From contig NZ_VJYI01000013.1 of the NCBI RefSeq assembly GCF_008065375.1, positions 1 through 64,000 on the forward strand: 64,000 nt of DNA, given 5' to 3'. Positions within the stretch are counted from its first letter, which is position 1. Each line of letters begins with the position of its first letter. Source of the stretch: Nonomuraea sp. SYSU D8015. Lineage in GTDB: Bacteria > Actinomycetota > Actinomycetes > Streptosporangiales > Streptosporangiaceae. The notes beneath the pieces were generated by a model. The model was given only the letters and a program-made list of their open reading frames with translations, had not been told where the DNA came from and did not search any database. Positions 51,662-60,561 of the stretch are shown piece after piece. Both the position numbers and the translations under genes were made by a program.

Positions 51662-53833
51662 TCACCTGCTTCGGTAGACGCGCACGTAGTCGAACTCGGC
51701 GTTGACGGCGGGCTGTGCGCCCCCGTGGGCGACCAGGCCGATGCGCGGCGCGGTGCTCTTCGGGAACGTCCAGACGCCGCCCCAGGTCCACGTCCTGCCG
51801 TCGCGGCTTGAGCCGGCACGGAACTCGTGTTCGCCGTTGACCGGGTCGACGTGGTGGGCGAGGCGGAGCCAGGTGGTCTTGGCGGGCGGGCCGACGATGT
51901 TGCCGCCGTACGACAGCCGGTCGGCGAACGGCAGCTCCCTGCCGTACTCGACCTGGCGGGTGTTCCAGATGGCCACCTGGCTGAGGCGGGCGAAGTCGTC
52001 GTCGGAGACGTAGGCGACCAGGCCGGCCTGCTGGTAGTTGCGTACCGTGTCCTCGCCCAGGTCGAGGGTCACCTTGGTCTCGACGACGTAGTCACCCTCG
52101 GGCGGCGTGCGGAGCAGGACGCTCGCGGTGTTGGCCGTGCCGACCAGGTCCGCGCCCTGGACGGGCCAGCGGAGCACGCCGTCGGTGACGCGGGCGGAGG
52201 TGTCCTCGCGGACCCACTGCCAGCCGCGGGCACCATTGTGGAACCCGCCATCGAACTCGTCGGCGTCGATCAGCCGACCCTGGCGCGGGGTCGGCGCCGG
52301 GCGGGTGACGGGGGTGGTGAGGCGCGCCACGCTGACGTTGTCGAAGTCGGCCTGCCCCTCGGTGACCAGCCCGAACGCGCCGGAGAGCGGGACGGGCGCG
52401 TCGAGCCGCACCGTGGCCTGGGGGTCGCCGAGCCGGGCCGCGGAGCCGACCTCGGCGATGATCGTCCGGCCCTTGACGGTGACGGCGAGGTTGCGCCAGG
52501 TCGCCGCGCCGCCCGGCAGGGCCGCGGTGCGGGTGGCCCCGCCCGCCGTCACGGTAACGCTGTTGCGGGAGAGCGACACCGTTGCTCCGCCGATGCGCAG
52601 CCCTGCCGACCGGCCGCCTGACAGCCTCAGATCCGTCTCGGCACGCAGGTCTCCGCCGACGCCGCGCCTGGCCGTGAGCGTGGCCTTCCCCATGGCGGCA
52701 TGCCGAACATATCCGTCTTGCACAGCCCACGCGGCCGTGTCCCGCCACCCGGACAGGCCGCCGGCGAACCGCTCGTCCACGTACCCGCGCGTGACCGGCC
52801 TCTCCGCCGACCGCTCGGACGGCCCGGCCCCGGCCCGCACCACCGGCCAGCCGTCGATCCAGTCGAGCCGGTCCAGCAGCATGGGCCGCTCGTTGATCCC
52901 GTACGGCTCGTCCAGGAACGGGTCCGCCCGGTCGATCCCGTGATAGAGCATCCAGTCCTGCCCGGACAGGTCCGTCATCTGAGAGTGGTGACCGACGCCG
53001 ATCCAGCGGTTGCCGTTCTGGTCGACGACTGGGGTCCCGCCGGCGCGGGAGGCGAGCAGCGGCTGCCCCTCGCGATCGACGAACGGCCCGCGCGGGCTGG
53101 TGGCCCGCCCTGCCAGGACCGAGTATCCAGTCGTGGGGCCGGCGCAGCAGTTCGCGGACGAGGCCAGCAGGTAGTAGAAGCCGTCGCGCCGCACGACATA
53201 GGCGCCCTCGAACTTGTTGTCGATGGCCACCTGCGTCGGCTGCCCCACCGTACGCAGCCCGTCAGGGGTCAGCTCCGTAACCCACAATCCCCCGAAAAAT
53301 CCGCCGAAGTAGAGGTATTTCCGCCCGTCCACGTCCGTGAACTGCGCCGGGTCGATCGTGTTCCAGTACGAGTCCCCCGCCGGCCGCGGCGGCACCACGG
53401 GAGCGGACTGGTGTGTCCACGGCCCGGTCGGGGACGGGGCCGTGGCGACGCCGATCGAGAAGTCCCAGGGGTGCGGCGTGCTCGCCGTGTTCGTGACGGT
53501 GAAGTACATGACGTACCGCCCGTCGAGGTAACGCACGTCCGGCGCCCACAGCAGGCTGCCGGGCGCCGCGTACGGCGGCAGGTTGTCCTCGCCGAACGCG
53601 TCCCCCACGTACGTCCACTCCACGAGATCGCTGGACCGGGCGATCGGCAGCCGATGGTGCCGGCCCTCGCCCTCCCGCAGCGGATCGGAGGTGCCGTACG
53701 AGTACCAGTAACCGTCGAGCCCCCGGACGACCGCCGGATCGGCGAACGTGTCGGCGAACCCCGCCGACACCGGGTTGTCATAGGGCGGCGAGAGTAACGA
53801 CAGAACGAGGGAAGCGACCGCTGCAATACGCAT
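51662..53833 (-). CDS. Secreted GH43 family glycosidase (arabinan/xylan type)
   Basis: A 723-residue protein. After a short signal (MRIAAVASLVLSLLS) comes the five-bladed GH43 propeller with its catalytic blocks: Asp32 in FADPAVVRG, Asp in LLWAPDVRYLDGRYVMYFTV, and Glu in NKFEGAYVVRRDGFYYLLAS; HHSQMTD adds the usual His. From about 350 two beta-sandwich domains follow (YVDERFAGGLSGWRD, FDNVSVARL, then DEFDGGFHNGARGWQWVRED to the end) like the C-terminal laminin-G type domain of GH43. It probably cleaves alpha-1,5-arabinan or arabinoxylan. Only three bases separate it from the permease gene, so it belongs to the importer operon. Confidence 0.93.
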   Translation of the reverse strand: MRIAAVASLVLSLLSPPYDNPVSAGFADTFADPAVVRGLDGYWYSYGTSDPLREGEGRHHRLPIARSSDLVEWTYVGDAFGEDNLPPYAAPGSLLWAPDVRYLDGRYVMYFTVTNTASTPHPWDFSIGVATAPSPTGPWTHQSAPVVPPRPAGDSYWNTIDPAQFTDVDGRKYLYFGGFFGGLWVTELTPDGLRTVGQPTQVAIDNKFEGAYVVRRDGFYYLLASSANCCAGPTTGYSVLAGRATSPRGPFVDREGQPLLASRAGGTPVVDQNGNRWIGVGHHSQMTDLSGQDWMLYHGIDRADPFLDEPYGINERPMLLDRLDWIDGWPVVRAGAGPSERSAERPVTRGYVDERFAGGLSGWRDTAAWAVQDGYVRHAAMGKATLTARRGVGGDLRAETDLRLSGGRSAGLRIGGATVSLSRNSVTVTAGGATRTAALPGGAATWRNLAVTVKGRTIIAEVGSAARLGDPQATVRLDAPVPLSGAFGLVTEGQADFDNVSVARLTTPVTRPAPTPRQGRLIDADEFDGGFHNGARGWQWVREDTSARVTDGVLRWPVQGADLVGTANTASVLLRTPPEGDYVVETKVTLDLGEDTVRNYQQAGLVAYVSDDDFARLSQVAIWNTRQVEYGRELPFADRLSYGGNIVGPPAKTTWLRLAHHVDPVNGEHEFRAGSSRDGRTWTWGGVWTFPKSTAPRIGLVAHGGAQPAVNAEFDYVRVYRSR

Positions 53834-53836
53834 GTA

Positions 53837-54646
53837 TCAGCCTTTCAGGCCACTACGGGAGATGCCTTCGATGACGTAGCGCTGCGTCAGCGCGAACAGG
53901 ATCAGCACCGGCACGCTGGCCAGCACGGCCCCCGCCATGATCACCGGGTAGTCGATCGTGTACGCGCCCTGGAGGATGGACAGCCCGGGCGGCAGCGTGA
54001 AGTAGTCCGGGCTGAAGATCACGAAGATCGGCCAGATGAAGTCGTTCCAGTTGCTCAGGAAGCTCAGCACCGCGAGCGTCGCCAGCGCCGGCTTCGACAG
54101 CGGCAGCGTGATCCGCAGGAAGATGTGCCAGTGGTTGGCCCCCTCGATGAGCGCCGCCTCGTCCAGCTCCCGGGGCAGCCCGAGGAAGAACTGCCGCAGG
54201 AAGAACACCCCGAACGCGCCCGCCGCCCCCGGCACGATCAACACGGTCAGGCTGTCGAGCCACCCCAGCGCGTCGACGATGAGGAAGCTCGGGATGAGGA
54301 AGACGAACCCCGGCACCAGCAGCGTTCCGACGATGACGCCGAACATCACCCGCTTGCCCCGGAACTCCAGCCTGGCCAGTGCGTACGCGGCCAACGAGGA
54401 GACGACCAGCACGAGGATCATCTGCCCGGTCGCGGCGATCAGGCTGTTGGCGAACCACCGCAGCACGGGCGTCTGCGTGGTGCCCTCGAACAAGGTCCCG
54501 TACGCCCGGGCGGTCGGCTCAGCCGGCCACACCGTGGGCGGCACCCGGGTGGCCTCGGTCTGGCTCTTCAGCGAGGTGCCGAGCGCCCACAGCAGCGGCG
54601 CCACGAACACCACGGCGAGCGCGACCAGGACGGTGTACCGCCTCAT
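53837..54646 (-). CDS. Carbohydrate ABC transporter permease (MalG type)
   Basis: A 269-residue permease with six spans and the EAA loop typical of MalG-like subunits (ELDEAALIEGANHWHIFLRITLPLSKPALATLAVLSFLSNWNDFIWPI). It ends in RYVIEGISRSGLKG, a standard MalG-family C-terminus. Its ATG overlaps the stop of the partner permease (ATGA). It is the inner-membrane channel half for a sugar released by the cotranscribed GH43 enzyme. No ATPase gene is in the operon, so a shared MsiK-type ATPase is probably used, as is usual in actinomycetes. Confidence 0.95.
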   Translation of the reverse strand: MRRYTVLVALAVVFVAPLLWALGTSLKSQTEATRVPPTVWPAEPTARAYGTLFEGTTQTPVLRWFANSLIAATGQMILVLVVSSLAAYALARLEFRGKRVMFGVIVGTLLVPGFVFLIPSFLIVDALGWLDSLTVLIVPGAAGAFGVFFLRQFFLGLPRELDEAALIEGANHWHIFLRITLPLSKPALATLAVLSFLSNWNDFIWPIFVIFSPDYFTLPPGLSILQGAYTIDYPVIMAGAVLASVPVLILFALTQRYVIEGISRSGLKG

Positions 54647-55557
54647 GACCGCCCCCTGAACAGCCGGAAGTTGATCACGCTGACCACGATCAGGGCGAGC
54701 GTGAGCACGTAGCTCATGGCCGAGGCGCTGCCCATCTTGTACTGGGCGAGGCCCTGCTGGAGGATGTAGACGATCGCGGTCCTGGTCTCGCCGCCCGGCG
54801 CGCCCTGCGTGAGCAGGTACGACTGCCCGAACATGTTGGCCGAGGCCAGGATGGTGGTGGTCACCACGAACAACATGACCGGCCGCAGCCCGGGCAGCGT
54901 CACGTGGCGGAACTCGGCCCACCGGCCGGCCCCGTCCACCTTGGCGGCGTCGTACAGCTCACGCGGGATGTCCTGCATGCCCGCCAGATAGATCACGCCG
55001 TTGAACCCCAGCGTCCACCACACGGTGACGCCCACCAGCGCGACCCACCCCCACGGGAGCGACGTCGTCCAGGCGATGTCGGTCCCGAGCAGCCAGTCGA
55101 CGAGCCCGAGGTTGGGGTCGAGCAGCAGCCGCCACATCAGGCAGACGACGGCCACGCCGAGCACGTACGGAGCGAAGAACAGGCCCCGGAAGAACGTCCT
55201 CCCCCGGAACGGCCGGTTGAGCAGCAACGCGACCCCGAGCGGCAGCACCACCAGGAACGGCACGCTGAGCAGCGTGAACACACCGGTCGCCCGCATCGAC
55301 ATCCAGAAGTCGCCGTAGACGGCCGACGCGGGGTCGAAGAGCGCCGTGTAGTTGTCCAGCCCCACGAACGGCCTGCCCTCGAGCAGGAAGTCCCAGTCGT
55401 GCAGGCTCACCCACAGCCCGTAGATCGCCGGCGCCAGCACGAACACGCCGAACAACACGAGATACGGGGCCATGAAGAGGTACGGAGTGGCCCGCCCCGA
55501 CCAGGCGACCGGCGTCGTCGCCCGGGCCGTGCCGGCCTTCGCGGTGAGCGTGGCCAT
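54643..55557 (-). CDS. Carbohydrate ABC transporter permease (MalF type)
   Basis: A 304-residue permease with six spans and the EAA loop ELYDAAKVDGAGRWAEFRHVTLPGLRPVMLFV. The N-terminus is a short Ala/Thr-rich cytoplasmic segment followed by PYLFMAPYLVLFGVFVLAPAIYGLWVSLHDW, which fits MalF-like subunits. The start at 55557 overlaps the stop of the binding-protein gene (TGATG), and its own stop overlaps the next permease. It forms the translocation channel with that subunit. Confidence 0.95.
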   Translation of the reverse strand: MATLTAKAGTARATTPVAWSGRATPYLFMAPYLVLFGVFVLAPAIYGLWVSLHDWDFLLEGRPFVGLDNYTALFDPASAVYGDFWMSMRATGVFTLLSVPFLVVLPLGVALLLNRPFRGRTFFRGLFFAPYVLGVAVVCLMWRLLLDPNLGLVDWLLGTDIAWTTSLPWGWVALVGVTVWWTLGFNGVIYLAGMQDIPRELYDAAKVDGAGRWAEFRHVTLPGLRPVMLFVVTTTILASANMFGQSYLLTQGAPGGETRTAIVYILQQGLAQYKMGSASAMSYVLTLALIVVSVINFRLFRGRS

Positions 55558-56885
55558 CAGGCGCCGTACTTCTTCCGGTTCTGCTCCAGGATCTTGTCCG
55601 CCTTGGCGGCCGCCTCGGTGAGTGCGTCCTTCGGGCTCTTCTTCAGCAGGATCGCCGCGTTGATGGCCTGGTCCACGACGGCGGAGGCGTCGCCGATGCC
55701 GGCCACGGAGGGCAGGAAGTAGAGGTTGTCGATCTGCGAGCCGATCGCCGCCTGCTCCTTGAGCGCCTGGAACTCGGCGCCGTCGCGGATGGACTTGCGT
55801 GCGGGCACCTGCCCGGCCTTGGCCCACTCGATCGAGTGGCCGCTGATCCAGTTGATGAACACCTTGGCGGCGGTCAGCTTGTTCTGGTCGGGTTTGCGCT
55901 GCTTGAAGATGACGAACTGGTGGGATCCGGCCCAGGCGGCGGGCTCCGTACCGATCTGGGGCAGCGGTGCCACGCCCCACTCCAGGTTCTTGACCCCGCG
56001 CAGGGTGTTGATGGACCAGATGCCGTTCCAGTTGAAGGCGGCCTTGCCGTTCTGCAGGGCGATGAAGTCGGCGTCCTGGCCCACGTTCTTGGGGCTGTAG
56101 CCCTTGTTGATCAGCTCGACCAGCCAGGTCAGGGCCTGCACGCCGGGCTCCTCGGCGAAGCGGGAGACGCTGGCGTCGTCGGCGAACAACTGCCCGCCGT
56201 GCTGGTAGAGCAGGCTTCCGAACTGCATGTTGCCGGTGAACGGGAAAGGCGTCGCCCAGTGTCCCTGGATGCCCGCCTTCTTCAGCTCTTCCAGCGCGGC
56301 CAGATACTCCTCGCCGGTCTTGGGCGGGTTGTCCGGGTCGAGCCCGGCCTTGGACAGGACGGTCTTGTTGTAGAACATGCCGAGCGGGTGCACGTCGAGC
56401 GGGATGGCGTACCGGGCGCCCTTGTAGACGCCGGCCTGCCAGACCGGCGGCGAGAAGTCGGCCTCGCTCAGGTTGAGCGCCTTGGCCACGTCGTCGAGCG
56501 GCAGCACCACCTGGCGGGCGGCGTTGGTGGCGACGCTGTCCACGTGCATGATGCCGAGGTCGGGCCCCTGGCCCGCGGCCACCGCCGCGGGGACCTTCGC
56601 GTAGTAGTCCGCCCACTGGTAGACGTTCATGGTCACCTTGATCGTGGGGTGGGCGGCGTTGAACTGCTCGACCAGCCGCTTCATGAACGGGCCGTCGCCG
56701 CCGGTGAAGCCGTTCCAGAAGGCCAGGGAGACGGCCGGGCCGGTGTAGGTCGTGGGGGCGGCCGTCGACGCCGTCGTCTGCTGAGCGGCCTGCCGCGGCC
56801 CGCCGCCCCCGCCGCAACCGGTGAGAACGAGGGCGCCCAGACCGAGGCCGAGCATACGCCGCCGGGTCAGGTTATCCAGGGACAT
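55557..56885 (-). CDS. Extracellular sugar-binding lipoprotein of the ABC importer
   Basis: A 442-residue solute-binding protein (family 1 type). The N-terminus has a twin-arginine-like NLTRRRMLGLGLGALVLTGC with the lipobox Cys. The body has SLAFWNGFTGGDGPFMKRLVEQFNAAHPTIKVTM, then YAIPLDVHPLGMFYNKTVLSKAGLDPDNPPKTGEEYLAAL, WNGIWSINTL and the conserved PARKSI near the end. It delivers an oligosaccharide to the permeases. I chose ATG 56885, ten bases after AGGAG; ATG 56891 (four bases) and GTG 56894 are alternatives. Four CGTTGTA repeats precede the gene. Confidence 0.93.
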   Translation of the reverse strand: MSLDNLTRRRMLGLGLGALVLTGCGGGGGPRQAAQQTTASTAAPTTYTGPAVSLAFWNGFTGGDGPFMKRLVEQFNAAHPTIKVTMNVYQWADYYAKVPAAVAAGQGPDLGIMHVDSVATNAARQVVLPLDDVAKALNLSEADFSPPVWQAGVYKGARYAIPLDVHPLGMFYNKTVLSKAGLDPDNPPKTGEEYLAALEELKKAGIQGHWATPFPFTGNMQFGSLLYQHGGQLFADDASVSRFAEEPGVQALTWLVELINKGYSPKNVGQDADFIALQNGKAAFNWNGIWSINTLRGVKNLEWGVAPLPQIGTEPAAWAGSHQFVIFKQRKPDQNKLTAAKVFINWISGHSIEWAKAGQVPARKSIRDGAEFQALKEQAAIGSQIDNLYFLPSVAGIGDASAVVDQAINAAILLKKSPKDALTEAAAKADKILEQNRKKYGA

Positions 56886-56922
56886 CTCCATCACACTCCT
56901 GTGACCCCATGTGGTAATGCCC

Positions 56923-56985
56923 CGTTGTACATCGTTGTATCTAACGTTGTAAACAGCGCCGCCGGAGTTCGTTACAGCGTTGTAA
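56923..56985. promoter_or_regulatory. Operator region of the sugar-importer operon (CGTTGTA repeats)
   Basis: CGTTGTA occurs at 56923, 56933, 56945 and 56978. The last is part of TTACAGCGTTGTAA (56972-56985), a palindrome with five-base arms around GCGT. LacI-family sugar regulators bind such sites. The unusually AT-rich patch suggests the promoter is here as well. Confidence 0.68.
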
Positions 56986-57059
56986 ATCTGGAGCCCGCGG
57001 CCATCCGTCGTTGATCCGCACGACGACCGGGCGTCGCACGCCTCTCGCCTTCATGATCG

Positions 57060-58751
57060 ATACTGGCGCCGTCCTCACCGGGGCCGACGTGTGCGACAAC
57101 GGCAACTACTACCGGCGTACTTCTCGACCACCTACGACAGGGCCTTCGAGTCGTACGGCGTCTGGAAGGACGGCGAGATGACACGACACCGGCGCCTGGA
57201 TCACCTTCGCCGACGGCGCCAAGGTGACGGCCAAGCGTCAATGATCTCCACGCAGGTCCTTCCGGCGACGTCCACGACGCGGACGGACGGCTTCCAGTAC
57301 TTCGCCACCGGGATGATCGAGAATCGCAAGGGCGACTTCGCGACCTCGCGGATCCTCGAGTACTCCATCGACGACTTCGCGATCGCGCAGCTGGCCCAGC
57401 GCCTCGGTGACAAGACGTCGTACGACTTCTTCATGGCGCGCGCACAGAGCTGGATGAACGTCTTCGACCCGGAGACCCGGCACATCCGCCCCAGGGAGCG
57501 CACCGGCTTCGACAGGGCCTTCGACCTGCGGGTACGTGACGACAGGCAGGGACGCGGCCAGTTCAACCAGTCGACCGGGTACCAGTACGGCTGGCTCGTT
57601 CCGCACAACCTGTCGACGCTCATCGACAAGCGCGGCGGTCTCGAGGCCTCGATGAAGGCGCTGGACGTCCTCATGGAGCAGCTCGACGCGGGCGCGTACA
57701 CCCAGACCGGGAACTACCTGTCCAACCAGGCGGCGTTCAGCACGCCGTGGGTGTACAACTGGCTCCGGGCACCCCAGAAGACGACCGACGTGCTGTATCG
57801 CGCCGTTCAGGAAATGTACGACACCTCCCCCTCGGGGCTGCCGGGCAACGACGATCAGGGTTCGCTGAGCGCGTGGTACGTGTTCGCCAACCTCGGCGTG
57901 TTCCCGACGATCTACGGCACTGGGGACCTCATCGTCAGCGCGCCGATGTTCGACAAGATCGCCATCGATCCCGTGGACGGCGACCGGGTCATCAGGATCA
58001 AGGCCGAGGGCGTCGAGGACGGGAAGCGCTACACCACCGGCCTGCGCGTCAACCGGGCCCGCAGAGCGCGTCCTGGATCGACGCCGCGTTCGTGCGCTCC
58101 GGTGGCACCCTCGACTTCGGGATGTCGGCCACCCCGGGCACGTGGGAGACCGGGGCCGATGACGTGCCGCCCTCGTACACCGATGGCGCCGACGCCCGCA
58201 ACAGCGTCGGCACCACTCCCGACGGCCAGGGGAACCTGGGCTCGATGGACTTCAGCGACTGGTCCCTCTCCCGCGAGAGCCTCGCGCGGGCCGGCGCTTC
58301 GCCGGGCGCCCGGATCCCGCTCGACGGCACGGGGATCACCTTCACCTGGCCTGACGTCGAGCCCGGCAAGCCGGACAACTGGCTCCCGCACGGCCAGCGC
58401 ATCGACCTGGAGGACGCGCCGGCCACCGCCATCTCCTTCCTCGGCCTGGCAACGAACGGGCCCGCGGCGGGGACGGCGACGGTCGAGTACACGGACGGAT
58501 CGGCCCAGCAGATCGCCATCGAGTTCACCGACTGGGCGGCGGCGGCGTCGGCGGGGAACACCGAGCTGATCGCGGTGACGGGTCGCAACAACGCGAACGG
58601 CTCGACCGGTGGCGGCACCTTCCGCGTGTTCGCGACCCGACCGGCGGCGCTCGACCCGGGGAAGGTCGTCGACGCGGTCATCCTCCCGGAGGGGAGCAAC
58701 CAGGGCGCGATGCACATCTTCGACGTCGCCACGTCAGAAGCCGGCCGCTGA
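57060..58751 (+). pseudogene. Decayed GH92-type alpha-mannosidase gene
   Basis: Only pieces remain. 57060-57230 hold N-terminal fragments in shifting frames (YDRAFESYGVWKDGEM, then DTGAWITFADGAKVTAK and a stop). From 57241 the catalytic part is open: GDFATSRILEYSIDDFAIAQLAQRLGD, WMNVFDPETRHIRPR, STGYQYGWLVPHNLSTLID, GLPGNDDQGSLSAWYVFANLGVFPTI. The large middle between the two is missing. Near 58055 another frameshift leads to QSASWIDAAFVRSGGTLDFGMSATPGTW and a C-terminal NPCBM-like domain ending at 58751. The usual catalytic Glu before the GYQY block reads Gln (FNQST). It lies beside the sugar importer and was probably part of the same carbohydrate region. Confidence 0.85.
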
Positions 58752-58900
58752 CGCACGGAACGGGCAGGGGCAGGCGGGACTGCGACTTCGTCGCCTGCCC
58801 CCGCACCGCAGGCTCCGCACGCCGGCCGCCTCGACACCGCGTCCTCCTCCGCCAAGGTCGGCTGACCACGGCACCACGCACGGCCGCCGCCATCGACGGA

Positions 58901-58974
58901 AGGCCAGGCCCGCCGCAATCAGCGGGAGGCCAGGCCCCTCGCAATCAGCGGGAGGCCAGGCCCGCCACGATCGC
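58901..58974. repeat. 26-base direct repeat, three copies (last partial)
   Basis: AGGCCAGGCC starts at 58901, 58927 and 58953. The copies differ by only a few bases (CGCAATCAGC is in the first two). They lie in the 375-base gap 58752-59126, which holds no gene, and the last copy forms one arm of the hairpin at 58949-58987. Confidence 0.85.
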
Positions 58975-58987
58975 GCCTGGCCTCCCG
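58949..58987. terminator. Hairpin with perfect 12-base arms
   Basis: CGGGAGGCCAGG and CCTGGCCTCCCG enclose a 15-base loop. It stands between the GH92 remnant (plus) and the slipin gene (minus) and can serve both. It was built from the last copy of the 26-base repeat. Confidence 0.75.
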
Positions 58988-59126
58988 GCAGATCCATGCT
59001 GCCTCTCGCCTGTGCAGATTCCTTGTCTTCCCCGGTTTCGCGGGCCAAGTTTTTCCCTGCCTGCGCGGGATCGGCTTTCCCTGTTTGGCGGTCTGCTCGT
59101 GCCTGCCCACCCTGCGGACGTCGTCC

Positions 59127-60125
59127 TCAGCGGGCGTCCCCGTCAGCCGCAGTACGTGCGGAAGCGATCTCCGCGCGTTCCTTGGCGGTGTCGGGCAACC
59201 CAGGCATTTCCCGTTCCGTATCGGGCAATCCGGGCACTTCGCGTTCCGTGTCGGGAAGTCCGGGCGCCCCACGTTCCGCCAGGGCGGGCGACTCCCGTTC
59301 CTGCCGGATCCGCTCGGAGTCCGCCGTGGCGGCGGTCTCGGCGGCACGGCCGGCCTCGGACGGAGTGCTGCTCTGCGTCGCCCGGTCGAAGTAGCGCAGC
59401 AGTTCCACCGGCAACGGCATGATCAGCGTGGAGTTCTTCTCCGCGGCGACCTCCACTACCGTCTGCAACAGGCGCAACTGCAGCGCACCCGGTGTCTGCG
59501 CCATGATGCCCGAGGCCTCGGCGAGCTTGTGCGAGGCCCTGAGCTCGCCGTCCGCGACGATCACTCGGGCGCGGCGCTCGCGTTCGGCCTCCGCCTGACG
59601 GGCGATGGAACGTTTCATGGAGTCGGGCAGCTGCACATCCTTGATCTCCACCCGGTCGATGTGGATGCCCCAGCCCAGGGCCGGGCTGTCGAGCATCAGG
59701 GCGAGGCCCCTGTTCAGCTCCTCGCGGTTGGTGAGCAGATCATCCAGCTCGCTCTTGCCGATGATCGAGCGCAGCGAGGTCTGCGCCACCTGCTCGACGG
59801 CGAACAGGTAGTTCTGCACCTCGACGGCGGCCCGCATGGGGTCCTGCACCCGGAAGTACACGACGGCGTCCACCTTGACCGAGACGTTGTCGCGCGTGAT
59901 GCCCTCCTGCGTGGGGACGGGCATCGTCACGATCTGGACGTTGACCTTCTGCAGGCGGTCGACCACGGGGATGAGGAGGCGGAGTCCGGGCTGCCGGATC
60001 TGCTCCTGCGCCCTGCCGAAGCGGAAGACGACGCCGCGCTCCACCTGATTGACGATCCGCACGCCGGTGACCACAGCCAGGAAGAGGAGGAAGGCGATGA
60101 CCCCCAGCACGATGTTGATGTCCAT
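59127..60125 (-). CDS. SPFH/band-7 membrane protein, slipin-like
   Basis: A 332-residue protein: one N-terminal span (IVLGVIAFLLFLAVVTGV), then the SPFH domain with VNQVERGVVFRFGRAQEQIRQPGLRLLIPVVDRLQKVNVQIVTMPVPTQEGITRDNVSVKVDAVVYFRVQDP, and a helical region RQAEAERERRARVIVADGE. This is the slipin/stomatin type, which oligomerises in membrane microdomains. No NfeD gene is adjacent. The last 60 residues are an acidic tail with three PGLPDT units (APGLPDTERE, VPGLPDTERE, MPGLPDTAKE), beyond the usual slipin length. The ATG at 60125 has GAAAGAGAAGGG upstream. Confidence 0.93.
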   Translation of the reverse strand: MDINIVLGVIAFLLFLAVVTGVRIVNQVERGVVFRFGRAQEQIRQPGLRLLIPVVDRLQKVNVQIVTMPVPTQEGITRDNVSVKVDAVVYFRVQDPMRAAVEVQNYLFAVEQVAQTSLRSIIGKSELDDLLTNREELNRGLALMLDSPALGWGIHIDRVEIKDVQLPDSMKRSIARQAEAERERRARVIVADGELRASHKLAEASGIMAQTPGALQLRLLQTVVEVAAEKNSTLIMPLPVELLRYFDRATQSSTPSEAGRAAETAATADSERIRQERESPALAERGAPGLPDTEREVPGLPDTEREMPGLPDTAKERAEIASARTAADGDAR

Positions 60126-60274
60126 GGCCGTATCCCTTCTCTTTCGAGACTAGTCCTGGGAACGGCGCCCATGAAACCTTCACCGCCTGCCGATCAGGCC
60201 CGCACGCTGGGATTACGCCCGGCCGCCGCGCCATCGCCCCTCTCGTCGGTGGCGCCGCTCCTCACCGGTCACGG

Positions 60275-60550
60275 CAGCCCCCATGGCACCGACAGTGCCG
60301 ATCGCACCACCGACGGCAACGACGGCACCGACCCGCACGGAGCGCACAACCGACGGCACCGGCCCGCACCAGGCGGCACCGGCCCGAACAGACCGCACCA
60401 GACCGCCACGGGGGGCACCGAAACTACCGGAAGCACCAAAGCACCGGGAGCACCGGGGAGCAGAGCATCGACGGCACCACCGCACCGCACCGCACCACCG
60501 CACCGACAGCACGGGGTCACCGGCGGCAGCGACGGCACCGACCGGGAGCC
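60275..60550. repeat. Low-complexity CACCG-rich stretch between slipin and ABC exporter genes
   Basis: In the 436-base gap 60126-60561 the sequence is dominated by irregular GGCACCG, CGACGGCACCG and GCACCGCACC units. It has no start, Shine-Dalgarno or family match in any frame. It looks like a degenerated minisatellite. Confidence 0.7.
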
Positions 60551-60561
60551 TAGGTAGTGCG

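Noticed and set aside
48100..51819. A 1,239-codon open frame on the minus strand
   Set aside because: It lies antisense to the DNA ligase and pRiA4b-like genes, is full of Arg, Gly, His and Pro, and has no family motif. It is a GC-driven shadow.
60275..60550. CACCG-rich stretch as a CRISPR or regular tandem array
   Set aside because: Units vary in length and sequence, with no constant repeat and unique spacers. It is low-complexity DNA.
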